Positions 51,786-60,172 of a stretch of 64,000 nt of DNA are shown piece by piece (within the stretch, counting starts at the first letter, position 1; each line of letters starts with the position of its first letter). The notes below the pieces were generated by a model, which was not told the origin of the DNA, ran no database searches, and saw only the letters and a program-made list of their open reading frames with translations. Location of the stretch: NCBI RefSeq assembly GCF_021559775.1, contig NZ_CP056049.1, positions 186,001 through 250,000 of the forward strand, in the 5' to 3' direction. The stretch comes from Gillisella vitis. Lineage in GTDB: Bacteria > Pseudomonadota > Alphaproteobacteria > Rhizobiales > Rhizobiaceae. The position numbers and the translations under genes were made by a program.

Positions 51786-52889
51786 ATGAAAAAACTAGTC
51801 TTCTCAGCCTTTGTCGGCCTGATGGCCATGACAGCCAGTGCCTTCGCCGACATCACCGTTACCGATGTCAAGGGACGCACCGTCACGGTACCCAAGGTGC
51901 CGGAGCGTGTTGTCCTCAGCTTCTATTATGAGGATTATCTTGCCATCGCCGGACCCGGCGCGCTCGACAAAGTCGTGGCCCTCTCCCTCTCTCCCTGGAA
52001 GGATTGGCGGCCAAACCAGTTCGCGGCCTATGAAAAGGCGTTGCCAAAGCTTGCCTCCATCCCCGACATCGGTAGTACCGAGGACAATACATTTTCGATT
52101 GAGAAGGTGATTGCGGCCAAGCCCGACCTGCTCATTCTGGCGGCCTGGTCCTATGACGCGCTTGGCGAAGGCACCAAGCAGTTAGAGGCCGCCGGCATTC
52201 CGATCGTGACGCTCGACTACAATGCCCAGACGGTCGAGAAACATGTCGCATCCACCTTGGCACTCGGCAAGCTGATGGGGACGCAAGACCGCGCCGAAAA
52301 GCTCGCCAAAAACTACAAGGATGCGATGGCAGACGTTCAGGCCCGCATCCAGAAAGCCGGCCCGACGGAGAAAAAGGTCTATGTCGAACTGGCTCAGAAA
52401 GGGCCGGATGAAGTCGGGAACTCCTACGGCGATACGATGTGGGGCGCGCTGGTCGACAGGCTTGGCGGCCATAACATTGCCAAGGGACAGATCGGCAATT
52501 GGGGACCGCTAAGCCCGGAATATGTCCTGGCACAAAAGCCCGACCTGATTTTTCTGGGCGGGTCGGAGTGGCTGAACAAGCCGCAATCGGTGCAGGTCGG
52601 CTTTGGGGCTGATCCGGCCGTTACCCGCCAACGCATGAAGGCCTATCTCGGACGTCCGGGGTGGTCGGATCTGCCAGCCGTAAAAGAGGGTGGCGCGCAT
52701 GCGATCTACCATGGCGGCGCACGCACGCTGTCCGACTATGTGTATGCGCAATATATCGCCAAACAGCTCTATCCGGATGCCTTCAAGAACGTCGATCCGG
52801 CAAAGAACATTGCTGATTATTATAATAATTGGCTGCCGATCAAGGCCGACGGTGTGTTTGTTCTCCCTTATGAAGCGAACGGACAATGA
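51786..52889 (+). CDS. FecB-like ABC binding protein (metal or metallophore)
   Basis: A 367-residue periplasmic binding protein. The ATG at 51786 follows CAAGGAAAC and starts a Sec signal peptide (KKLVFSAFVGLMAMTASAFA). The mature part has ITVTDVKGRTVTVPKVPERVV, the usual start of class III (FecB/FhuD/BtuF) proteins, and later KPDLLILAAWSYDA and KPDLIFLGGSEWL helper blocks. The ligand is probably a chelated metal; adjacent copper-chaperone genes suggest a copper complex, though iron siderophores are the family default. The in-frame extension back to 51582 is rejected because it would bury the signal peptide. Confidence 0.88.
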   Translation: MKKLVFSAFVGLMAMTASAFADITVTDVKGRTVTVPKVPERVVLSFYYEDYLAIAGPGALDKVVALSLSPWKDWRPNQFAAYEKALPKLASIPDIGSTEDNTFSIEKVIAAKPDLLILAAWSYDALGEGTKQLEAAGIPIVTLDYNAQTVEKHVASTLALGKLMGTQDRAEKLAKNYKDAMADVQARIQKAGPTEKKVYVELAQKGPDEVGNSYGDTMWGALVDRLGGHNIAKGQIGNWGPLSPEYVLAQKPDLIFLGGSEWLNKPQSVQVGFGADPAVTRQRMKAYLGRPGWSDLPAVKEGGAHAIYHGGARTLSDYVYAQYIAKQLYPDAFKNVDPAKNIADYYNNWLPIKADGVFVLPYEANGQ

Positions 52890-53950
52890 CGACCTTTTCC
52901 GCAGAGATTGATGGGATGCGCGACGGCTATCGCCGCGCATCCGCTCGTCGGACTTTAGTCATGATCGGCGCCCTCATTTGCCTTGTTTTGCTGATGGTGC
53001 TCGATCTCACCACCGGTCCATCCGGCATGCCGCTTGCCGAAGTATGGCATGGGCTTCTCGCCGGGCCTGCCGGTGACGACCGCATGGTTGCAACGATCCT
53101 GTGGCAATTGCGCATGCCGCAAACTGTCATGGGCGTCCTGGTCGGCGCCTGCCTCGGCCTTGCCGGCCTGCAAATGCAGACGATCCTTGGCAATCCGCTG
53201 GCCAGCCCCTTCACACTCGGCTTTTCGGCAGCGGCAGGCTTTGGCGCGGCATTAGCGATCATGTTCGGCTCGCTCATCCCGCTGCCCGGTTTCATCGTCA
53301 TCCCCGCCTGCGCCTTTGTGATGACCCTGGTGGCCTGTGCTCTGGTCTATCTGATCGCGCGGCTTCGTGGCGCGACACCGGAAATCCTCGTGCTTGGAGG
53401 CATTGCGGTGTTGTTCTTCTTCCAATCGCTCCAGTCCCTGCTTCAGTTTCTGGCGTCACCGGAAGTCTTGCAGCAGATTGTCTTCTGGCTATTCGGCAGC
53501 CTCTTGAAGTCAAGCTGGACGAGCGTCACAGTGAGTGCTGCGATTGCATGCGCCTGCCTTCCCTTCATTACCCGTAGCACCTGGGCCTTGACCACGTTGC
53601 GTCTCGGAGATGCCAATGCCCGAAGCCTCGGGCTATCGGTTGAGAAAATCCGTCGGAATACCTTCCTGATCGTGGCATTGTTGACAGCCGGAGCCGTCTC
53701 CTTCGTCGGAACCATCGGCTTTGTTGGGCTCATCGCACCGCATGTTGCCCGCGCACTCGTCGGAGAGGACCATCGGTTCTCCCTGCCGCTGGCAGCCCTA
53801 ACGGGAGCCATCATTTTGATCGGCGCGTGCGTGTTCGGAAAATTCATCTCTCCGGCTGCCGTCATTCCGGTCGGCATCATCACGGCCATCGCAGGCGTAC
53901 CGATGCTGTTTGTCGTCATCGCCAAACGCGGTCAGCGAGGCCTGACATGA
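52886..53950 (+). CDS. FecCD-family ABC permease
   Basis: A 354-residue permease with eight to ten membrane helices, overlapping the FecB-like stop by 4 bases. Typical blocks are ILWQLRMPQTVMGVLVGACLGLAGLQMQTILGNPLASPFTLGFSAAAGFGA (split near residues 70-118) and VSFVGTIGFVGLIAPHVARALVGEDHRFSLPLAALTGA near 265-300. This is the BtuC/FecD fold. It likely works as a homodimer, since it is the only permease in the operon. Confidence 0.93.
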   Translation: MTTFSAEIDGMRDGYRRASARRTLVMIGALICLVLLMVLDLTTGPSGMPLAEVWHGLLAGPAGDDRMVATILWQLRMPQTVMGVLVGACLGLAGLQMQTILGNPLASPFTLGFSAAAGFGAALAIMFGSLIPLPGFIVIPACAFVMTLVACALVYLIARLRGATPEILVLGGIAVLFFFQSLQSLLQFLASPEVLQQIVFWLFGSLLKSSWTSVTVSAAIACACLPFITRSTWALTTLRLGDANARSLGLSVEKIRRNTFLIVALLTAGAVSFVGTIGFVGLIAPHVARALVGEDHRFSLPLAALTGAIILIGACVFGKFISPAAVIPVGIITAIAGVPMLFVVIAKRGQRGLT

Positions 53951-54732
53951 CGGCGCGGCTGGTCTTGAGAGACGTAAGCGTCCAACATGGGCGCACCACG
54001 ATTGTTTCAGGTGTATCGACCTCTATTGCTGCTGGGCAGATCGTTGGCCTGATCGGCCCGAATGGTGCCGGCAAGTCCACCCTGCTGAACGCGATCGCCG
54101 GACAGTTGCCTGCGAAAGGCAAGGTTCTGTGGAACGGCAAGCCGGTCGGCGCCCGCGATATCGGTTTCATGCCGCAGCAATGCCAGGTGAGGGCTGACTT
54201 GTCCGTGCTCGAAGTCATCCTGCTCGGCCGTCATGAGCAGCTTGGCTGGCAGATTGCCAGTGACATGCTTGCGGCGGCGTCTCGGATATTGGCCTTCTTC
54301 GGGATCAGCGATCTCGCAACCCGCAGCATGCTGACCCTTTCCGGCGGTCAGCAACAATTGGTGCTGCTTGCACAACGCCTGCTGCGCGAACCGCAACTGT
54401 TGCTGCTCGATGAGGCGACCAGCGCTCTGGACGTCCGGCACCAGATGCATGTTCTCAAACGACTGAGGGATTACGTCGAGCGGACTGGCGCGCTGGTCGT
54501 GATCGCCGTTCATGATCTCAACCTGGCGGCCCGCCATAGCGACACGGTCATGCTTATGAACGGCGGTAGGCTCATAGGACACGGGGCTTTCGACACGGTG
54601 ATTACGCCGGACATCCTGCGATCCGTCTATGGGATCGAAGCTGAGTTTATCCCGAGCCAGTCAGGAATCCCGGTCATTCTACCGCTTTCACCCACTTCAA
54701 TTGAAACAAGTCCGATGGAGGAAACACCATGA
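53947..54732 (+). CDS. FecE-like ABC ATP-binding protein
   Basis: A 261-residue ATPase that starts at the ATG of an ATGA overlap. Walker A GPNGAGKSTLLNAIAG near residue 37, Q-loop GFMPQQCQV, signature LTLSGGQQQLVLLAQRLL near 138, Walker B LLLLDEATSALDVRH, switch VIAVHDLNLAARH. Matches the BtuD/FecE class that powers FecCD permeases. It overlaps the next gene by 4 bases. Confidence 0.93.
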   Translation: MTARLVLRDVSVQHGRTTIVSGVSTSIAAGQIVGLIGPNGAGKSTLLNAIAGQLPAKGKVLWNGKPVGARDIGFMPQQCQVRADLSVLEVILLGRHEQLGWQIASDMLAAASRILAFFGISDLATRSMLTLSGGQQQLVLLAQRLLREPQLLLLDEATSALDVRHQMHVLKRLRDYVERTGALVVIAVHDLNLAARHSDTVMLMNGGRLIGHGAFDTVITPDILRSVYGIEAEFIPSQSGIPVILPLSPTSIETSPMEETP

Positions 54733-55652
54733 AATCCCGAACCAGCAGATTTGCGACCATTGTGATTGCGACGCTCGTATTTGTCTCACCCGCCCTGGCC
54801 CACGAGTTCAAGGTCGGCGACATCGACATTGGTCATCCCTACGCCCGTGCCATGCTGCCGGGTGCCAAGGTCGGCGGCGGATATCTGAAGCTGACCAATG
54901 AAGGCGGCACAGACGACAGGCTGGTGAGCGCAACCTCGGACCGGGCCGGATCGATCCAGCTCCACGAGATGAAAATCGATGCTGGCGTCATGATCATGCG
55001 CGAGCTTCAGGGCGGCATTGTCATTCCCAAAGGCCAAACCATAGAGCTGAAGCCCGGCGGCTACCACGTGATGTTCATGAACGTGCAACAGCCGTTCAAG
55101 GAGGGTGAAACCGTCAAGGCAACCCTCACTTTCGAAAAGGCGGGATCGGTCGAGGTCGAATTCTCCGTTGGTTCACCGGCTGGTGGTGCGCCTGAAATGA
55201 AGCACGACGACCATGCAAAGCACGGCGACCACGCCGCAATGCAGATGCCGCCGCAATCTGCCGATCCTCAAGAAGCCATTCCGGCCAAGTTGAAAGCCGC
55301 GTTCGCGACGGCCGACAAGCCTCTCTCCGTCGACCCTGTCGTTGTGCAGGGGGACTGGGCCATCGCCGGCTGGACCCAAGAGGGTCGTGGTGGCCGTGCG
55401 CTGCTGAAGAACAAGGGCGATGTGTGGAGCATTCAACTGTGCAGCGGCGATGGCTTGAAGCAAGCCGATACCCTGAAGGCAATCGGCCTCTCAGAAAATG
55501 ACGCAAGCGCCCTCTCCGCCAAGCTGGCGGACGCTGAAGCCCATGTCGACGCAAAGACACTGGTGCTGTTTGCAAGCTTTGAAGGCACGGTCATGGTCGA
55601 GGGCGCCGAGGATCACGGCGGGCACGACGCTCATAAGGATCATGGAAAATGA
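54729..55652 (+). CDS. PCuAC copper chaperone fused to a copper-uptake-associated domain
   Basis: A 307-residue exported protein. A signal peptide (residues 1-24, ending ALA) leads to a PCuAC (DUF461) domain at residues about 25-145, with the copper motif QLHEMKIDAGVMIM then GYHVMFM (His, Met, His-x-Met). A His/Met-rich linker MKHDDHAKHGDHAAMQMPP follows near residues 157-177. A second domain at residues about 190-290 (VVVQGDWAIAGWTQEGRGGRALL) matches the small copper-uptake-associated proteins of rhizobia, here fused. The tail GGHDAHKDHGK is again His-rich. It should receive and deliver copper in the periplasm, for example to cytochrome oxidase. Confidence 0.88.
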   Translation: MKSRTSRFATIVIATLVFVSPALAHEFKVGDIDIGHPYARAMLPGAKVGGGYLKLTNEGGTDDRLVSATSDRAGSIQLHEMKIDAGVMIMRELQGGIVIPKGQTIELKPGGYHVMFMNVQQPFKEGETVKATLTFEKAGSVEVEFSVGSPAGGAPEMKHDDHAKHGDHAAMQMPPQSADPQEAIPAKLKAAFATADKPLSVDPVVVQGDWAIAGWTQEGRGGRALLKNKGDVWSIQLCSGDGLKQADTLKAIGLSENDASALSAKLADAEAHVDAKTLVLFASFEGTVMVEGAEDHGGHDAHKDHGK

Positions 55653-56308
55653 CGCGCAGCCCACTGATAATTCTGGCACTCGCCGTAGCCGGGCTGTTCG
55701 TGACATCCTTGATCGGCGTCATGATCTGGGTTGCTTATGACAGCCCACGGCCGGGTCCGTTTCGCACACAGTTCGAGCTCACCGACGACCGGGGCAATCC
55801 GGTCGGCCCGTCAATTTTTCATGGTTCGCCAGCACTGATTTATTTTGGCTATACCCATTGCCCGGAAGTCTGCCCGACAACGCTCTATGAAGTGGCCGAT
55901 TGGCTGAAGACGCTGGGACCTGAGGGCAAAGACCTGAAGGCCTATTTCTTCTCGATCGACCCGGAGCGCGACACGCCGGAGGTCATGCACGGCTATGTCA
56001 CGGCCTTTACGGACCGCATTACCGGTATCACCGGGAAGCCGGAGGAAATGAAGAAGGTCGTCGATGGCTGGATGATCCATGCGAGCAAGCTGCCGAGCGA
56101 AGATGGCGACTATCACATGAGCCACACCGTCTCCTTGCTTCTCGTCGGCGCAGACGGTCGGCTGAAGGACATGATTCCCTACGGTCTCGACAAGCAACGG
56201 GCCATCACGAAAATCCGGGAGCTACTTTCGAACGGTCCTGGCGCAAAGACCGCCGAACAGCAGCTGAGCGACAGCCTCATTCTCCCTTCACCAGGACAAC
56301 GATCATGA
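55649..56308 (+). CDS. SCO1/SenC-family copper chaperone or thiol protein
   Basis: A 219-residue protein with one N-terminal membrane anchor (LIILALAVAGLFVTSLIGVMIWVAY), placing the thioredoxin-like domain in the periplasm. The copper ligands Cys-x3-Cys are in YFGYTHCPEVCPTTL near residue 70, and the His is in DYHMSHTVSLLLV near residue 158. SCO proteins insert copper into cytochrome oxidase with PCuAC partners. It overlaps the PCuAC gene by 4 bases. Confidence 0.93.
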   Translation: MTRSPLIILALAVAGLFVTSLIGVMIWVAYDSPRPGPFRTQFELTDDRGNPVGPSIFHGSPALIYFGYTHCPEVCPTTLYEVADWLKTLGPEGKDLKAYFFSIDPERDTPEVMHGYVTAFTDRITGITGKPEEMKKVVDGWMIHASKLPSEDGDYHMSHTVSLLLVGADGRLKDMIPYGLDKQRAITKIRELLSNGPGAKTAEQQLSDSLILPSPGQRS

Positions 56309-57090
56309 ACCGTCGGGACTTCAATGTGCTTTTCACAGCAGCAGGCGCAGGCCTGCTGCTGAACAACGGCATCGCATCGGCTCAAACGCCACCCCCCTCA
56401 CCGGATGGACCGGTTTTTGCCATGCTGGTCCACCCTAAGATGATCCTGCTGGATCTGCTCGGTCCGATGACCGTTTTCAACATCACCAGGGGAAAGATTC
56501 ACCTGGTCTGGAAAGACCAGACGCCGGCATCGACGGATGTCGGTATTCCCGTCACAGCAACGACCACGTTCAAGAAATGCCCTCGAAACGTCGATGTCTT
56601 CTTCATTCCTGGTGGGCTTGTCGGCTCGACTGAACTGATGGAAGACGCGGAGACGCTTGCCTTTGTCAGGGAGATGGCAGCTGGCGCAAAATATGTGACC
56701 GCCGTCTGCACGGGATCACTGGTCCTCGGCGCGGCAGGTTTACTCAAGGGCAAGAGAGCAACAACGCTCTGGAACGTCCGCGACCTCCTGCCAACATTCG
56801 GTGCAATTCCCGTCAATGAGCGCGTGGTAGAGGACGGCAATCTCATCACAGGCGGCGGGACCACGGCAGGGATCGATTTTGGCCTCTCCGTGGTTGCCAG
56901 ACTGCGCGGGGAAGACCTTGCAAAGCGCATCCAGCTCATCATTGAATATGATCCCAAGCCGCCTTTTGACGCTGGCAGTCCCGACAAGGCCGGTCCTGAC
57001 ATCGCCAATGCCTTCCTGAAAATCCGCAAGCCCGCCATGGATGACGCAAAGGCCGCAGCGCAGCGGGCTGCTCGAAAGCTGTCGCTGTGA
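56305..57090 (+). CDS. Tat-exported DJ-1/PfpI protein, isonitrile-hydratase-like
   Basis: A 261-residue protein with a probable twin-arginine signal (NRRDFNVLFTAAGAGLLLN, residues 2-20). The mature domain is DJ-1/PfpI-like: FAMLVHPKMILLDLLGPMTVF, DVFFIPGGLVGSTELM, and the nucleophile Cys in VTAVCTGSLVLGAAGLLKG near residue 137, followed by ATTLWN and ITGGGTTAGIDFGL. This subgroup includes isonitrile hydratase (InhA) and AraC-associated amidases. Export of such an enzyme in a copper-uptake operon is unusual. It overlaps the SCO gene by 4 bases and ends the operon. Confidence 0.85.
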   Translation: MNRRDFNVLFTAAGAGLLLNNGIASAQTPPPSPDGPVFAMLVHPKMILLDLLGPMTVFNITRGKIHLVWKDQTPASTDVGIPVTATTTFKKCPRNVDVFFIPGGLVGSTELMEDAETLAFVREMAAGAKYVTAVCTGSLVLGAAGLLKGKRATTLWNVRDLLPTFGAIPVNERVVEDGNLITGGGTTAGIDFGLSVVARLRGEDLAKRIQLIIEYDPKPPFDAGSPDKAGPDIANAFLKIRKPAMDDAKAAAQRAARKLSL

Positions 57091-57423
57091 TCGAACGCCT
57101 CCTCCCGTTGGCTCCTGCATACACACTAAATCAGCACCGGAGATTTACCCCAATGACCCGTCCCGTAGATCTCTGATCTATTGAGATGAAATGAAGGTCG
57201 GATGGGGCACGATCGGCGCCAATGATGACCCCGCTCTCGCTTCCGGGTGAAGGACGCGCCTTGAATCGATCAAAGGTTTCAAATCACGACTAAACGTAGA
57301 CCGGATCGGGACCGAATGGAAATACGGCTCATTTCAGAGTGAAAATCAACAGCACCAGCTTTCTTAAGGGCAAAGCGTATCCTCTTCCCCTTCAGGAGAG
57401 GCATTCGATACAGCAGACATGCA
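57091..57423. other. Gap between converging operons
   Basis: About 330 bp between the 3' ends of the copper operon and moaA. No gene is seen. It holds the second copy (57171-57193) of the 23-base repeat also found at 3954-3976. No strong terminator hairpin with a T-run is visible on either strand. Confidence 0.45.
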
Positions 57424-58449
57424 TCAGCCACCGGTGGCGGACATATGCCGGCTGATCGTTATCGGGGCGTTGGTTCGGTCGATCGCAAAGTCGTGCCCAC
57501 GCGATTTGTCCAGGATTGCCTGGTTGATCGCGGCAAACAGATCCTGATCATGTGGCGACCGGCGCATCACCGCTTTGAGATCAACCGCGTCTTCCTGCCC
57601 CAGGCAAGTGTGAAGCACACCGGCAGCAGTTACGCGAACACGGTTGCAGCCTTCGCAGAAATTATGTGTCAGCGGCGTGATGAAGCCGATTGTTCCGCCG
57701 GTTTCGGCAATGCGGGCATAGCGCGCCGGGCCGCCCGTCCGCAGGGAAATATCTGTCAGTGACCAGCGGGTTTCAATCGTCTTGCGCAATTCGTTGAGTG
57801 GAAGATACTGATCGACGCGATCGACACCGATATCTCCAAGCGGCATGGTCTCGATCAGAGAAAGCATCATGCCGCGGCCATGGGCAAACGCGATAAGATC
57901 GTGGATTTCCTCTTCGGTGCTGTCCCGGAGTGCTACCGAATTGATCTTGACCGCAAGCCCCGCTGCACGGGCCGCGTCGATGCCCTCAAGCACCGTGGTA
58001 AGCGAGCCACCCCGCGTCAAAGTGAAAAACCGCTCTGGCGCGAGTGTATCAAGCGAAACATTGAGGCGTCGAATACCCGCCTGCGCCAAGTCTTCAGCAT
58101 AACGGGCAAGCTGAGTGCCGTTCGTCGTCAATGTCAGTTCTTTTAGCGGACCACCTTGCAAATTGCGTCCCAGCGAGCGGATTAAGTCGATGATACCCTT
58201 GCGAACGAGAGGTTCACCACCCGTGAGGCGGATCCGCGTGACGCCGGATCGGATGAAGGCAACCGCAAGACGTTCCAGCTCATCAATCGACAGCACATCA
58301 CGCTTCGGCATGAATGTCATGTTTTCCGGCATGCAATACATGCAGCGTAGATCGCAACGATCGGTCACTGAAAGACGTAGATAAGTCACGCGGCGACCGA
58401 ATCGGTCGATCAGACCACACGAAGGTAAGGCAGTCCCCGGGGTTAGCAT
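57424..58449 (-). CDS. moaA: GTP 3',8-cyclase MoaA
   Basis: A 341-residue radical SAM enzyme, the first step of molybdenum cofactor synthesis. The start at 58449 overlaps the ferredoxin reductase stop by 7 bases. The SAM cluster motif is TDRCDLRCMYCMP near residue 30 (C-x3-C-x2-C), RLTGGEPLVRKG near 75 binds SAM, and the second cluster is FCEGCNRVRVTAAGVLHTCLG near 262 (C-x2-C-x13-C). The C-terminus ends in Gly-Gly, needed for activity. Placed last in an operon with a molybdoenzyme, it may boost cofactor supply for it. Confidence 0.96.
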   Translation of the reverse strand: MLTPGTALPSCGLIDRFGRRVTYLRLSVTDRCDLRCMYCMPENMTFMPKRDVLSIDELERLAVAFIRSGVTRIRLTGGEPLVRKGIIDLIRSLGRNLQGGPLKELTLTTNGTQLARYAEDLAQAGIRRLNVSLDTLAPERFFTLTRGGSLTTVLEGIDAARAAGLAVKINSVALRDSTEEEIHDLIAFAHGRGMMLSLIETMPLGDIGVDRVDQYLPLNELRKTIETRWSLTDISLRTGGPARYARIAETGGTIGFITPLTHNFCEGCNRVRVTAAGVLHTCLGQEDAVDLKAVMRRSPHDQDLFAAINQAILDKSRGHDFAIDRTNAPITISRHMSATGG

Positions 58450-59798
58450 GCTGTGCGCCTCTTTGTGACGACGGCAATCATCTGGTCGACAGACAAAAAT
58501 TTTTCTCGGGGCTTTCCAGCAAGGCGGCCTTGCTCCAATTCCGCAGCATCGATAGCCTGCCACGACGCGAAATCGATGTGGACACCATGCTTACCGGCCA
58601 GCCTTGCGATCAAGGCATCGGCATCCGCGAGCACGCGATGACCATTGCTGGAAAGATCGGCAAGAACATGCTGCACGGTTTCGACTGCGCATGCCCTGTT
58701 GGTACCAATCGTGCCTTGTGGGCCGCGCTTGCTCCACCCACAAACATAGGTCGCTTGATGAGGGCCTCGTCCTGCTACATTGGCATGAACGCCCCTCGCC
58801 TCGTCATAGGCAACGCCCGGAACGGGCGCAGACCGTCTGCCGATGCTGGAAAATACGAGACCGCAGTCGATGGAAACCGGCATAGACCTATCGCCGGATA
58901 GGCTGGAGCCTCGGCTGAATACCATCCGCTCAACCCGATCTCTTCCCTCGATAGCGTGCGGCTGCAGATGGAACCGGAACACGCAACGCCGCTTCCGATC
59001 CGAGATCTGCGTCGAGAACGATGCCAGCATGCTGACAGCTGCCCTTTTCTCGGCGTCAATGCCATCAGGCAAAGCGGCGACATCCGGCACCGGATCGTCC
59101 GGATCAAGGACGGGGTCGCAGTCCGAGAGCATGCTGAACTCCTGCAATTCCTTGGCCGAAAAGCGCGTTTCGAGCAGGCCACGACGCCCGACGACCTGCA
59201 CCTCGCGGATCTTGCTTTCGGCTAAGGCCTCCAGCGCATGGGCCGCGATGTCGCTATGACGCAACTCGTCGGTCGTCTTCAGCAGGATGCGGGCAATATC
59301 GAGAGCGACATTTCCATGTCCGACAATCACCGCACGCTCACCGGAGAGGTCGAAGCAGCAATCGCGATAGTCAGGGTGACCGTTATACCAGCCGACGAAA
59401 TCGCTAGCCTGGTGGCTTCCCGGCAGGCTCTCGCCAGGAATACCCATCTTTCGACCTAACGCAGCACCCGTCGCAAGAATGACGGCATGATAGCAGTCAA
59501 ACAGCGTGTCTATCGTCACGTCGATCCCCACGTCGATCCCGCCGACAAAGCGGAAGCCGGGCATGCTGGCAATACGATCGAATACGGCGGTCACCTGTTT
59601 CAATTTCGGATGATCCGGCGCCACGCCGAACCGCACCAGGCCATAGGGCACCGGCAGCCGCTCGAACATGTCGACTTGAATGTTGATCGGCGCTCTCAAC
59701 AGAGCTTCGGCGGCGTAGAAGCCGCTTGGGCCTGCACCGACAATGGCGATGCGGAAAGGCGAAGCAGCCTTCGCTGCGGCGGCAATTGTAATGGTCAT
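58443..59798 (-). CDS. Ferredoxin-NADP reductase (FprA/adrenodoxin-reductase type)
   Basis: A 451-residue flavoprotein. FAD site is RIAIVGAGPSGFYAAEALLR near residue 17, followed by DMFERLPVPYGLVRFGVAPDHPKLK near 55, a signature of FprA/adrenodoxin reductase. The NADP site is RAVIVGHGNVALDIARILL near 150. VFSSIGRRSAPVPGV is the closing FAD-side block. It passes electrons between NADPH and the neighbouring ferredoxin, either way. Overlaps ferredoxin and moaA genes, so the operon is tightly coupled. Confidence 0.93.
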   Translation of the reverse strand: MTITIAAAAKAASPFRIAIVGAGPSGFYAAEALLRAPINIQVDMFERLPVPYGLVRFGVAPDHPKLKQVTAVFDRIASMPGFRFVGGIDVGIDVTIDTLFDCYHAVILATGAALGRKMGIPGESLPGSHQASDFVGWYNGHPDYRDCCFDLSGERAVIVGHGNVALDIARILLKTTDELRHSDIAAHALEALAESKIREVQVVGRRGLLETRFSAKELQEFSMLSDCDPVLDPDDPVPDVAALPDGIDAEKRAAVSMLASFSTQISDRKRRCVFRFHLQPHAIEGRDRVERMVFSRGSSLSGDRSMPVSIDCGLVFSSIGRRSAPVPGVAYDEARGVHANVAGRGPHQATYVCGWSKRGPQGTIGTNRACAVETVQHVLADLSSNGHRVLADADALIARLAGKHGVHIDFASWQAIDAAELEQGRLAGKPREKFLSVDQMIAVVTKRRTAC

Positions 59799-60100
59799 GA
59801 TGTCAGAGCCTGCCGTCGCTCCTCAGCCCCTGGCAAGGGCGGCAGCCGACTGGCGACCACCGGCGTTTCTGCAGCGCGGCGACGATTGATTTCAATCCAC
59901 TCTTGCTTGTCGGCTGGCAGGAGATAGGACGCATGAATGGCGCCGACGGGACAAACAGGCGCACAACCACCGCAATCGATACAGTTATCGGGATCGATAT
60001 AGGTCATTTCCTCATCGATATGAAAACACTCGACGGGACATACAGTCACGCATTCCGTATAGCGGCATCCGGAGCATTGGTCGGTTACAACATAGGTCAT
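59795..60100 (-). CDS. Ferredoxin, FdxA-like with two clusters
   Basis: A 101-residue ferredoxin. CSGCRYTECVTVCPVECF near residue 9 and CIDCGGCAPVCPVG near residue 39 provide eight or more cysteines for a 3Fe-4S/4Fe-4S or two 4Fe-4S clusters, in the pattern of the FdxA 7Fe type. A C-terminal tail (PADKQEWIEINRRRA) matches that family. It should carry electrons between the reductase and the molybdoenzyme. Confidence 0.93.
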   Translation of the reverse strand: MTYVVTDQCSGCRYTECVTVCPVECFHIDEEMTYIDPDNCIDCGGCAPVCPVGAIHASYLLPADKQEWIEINRRRAAETPVVASRLPPLPGAEERRQALTS

Positions 60101-60172
60101 GGTCAGCTTTCATCATATGTGGCAGACGATTTGGTGAACACGCCATCATCCGCCCGGAAAATCTTGAAGGAG

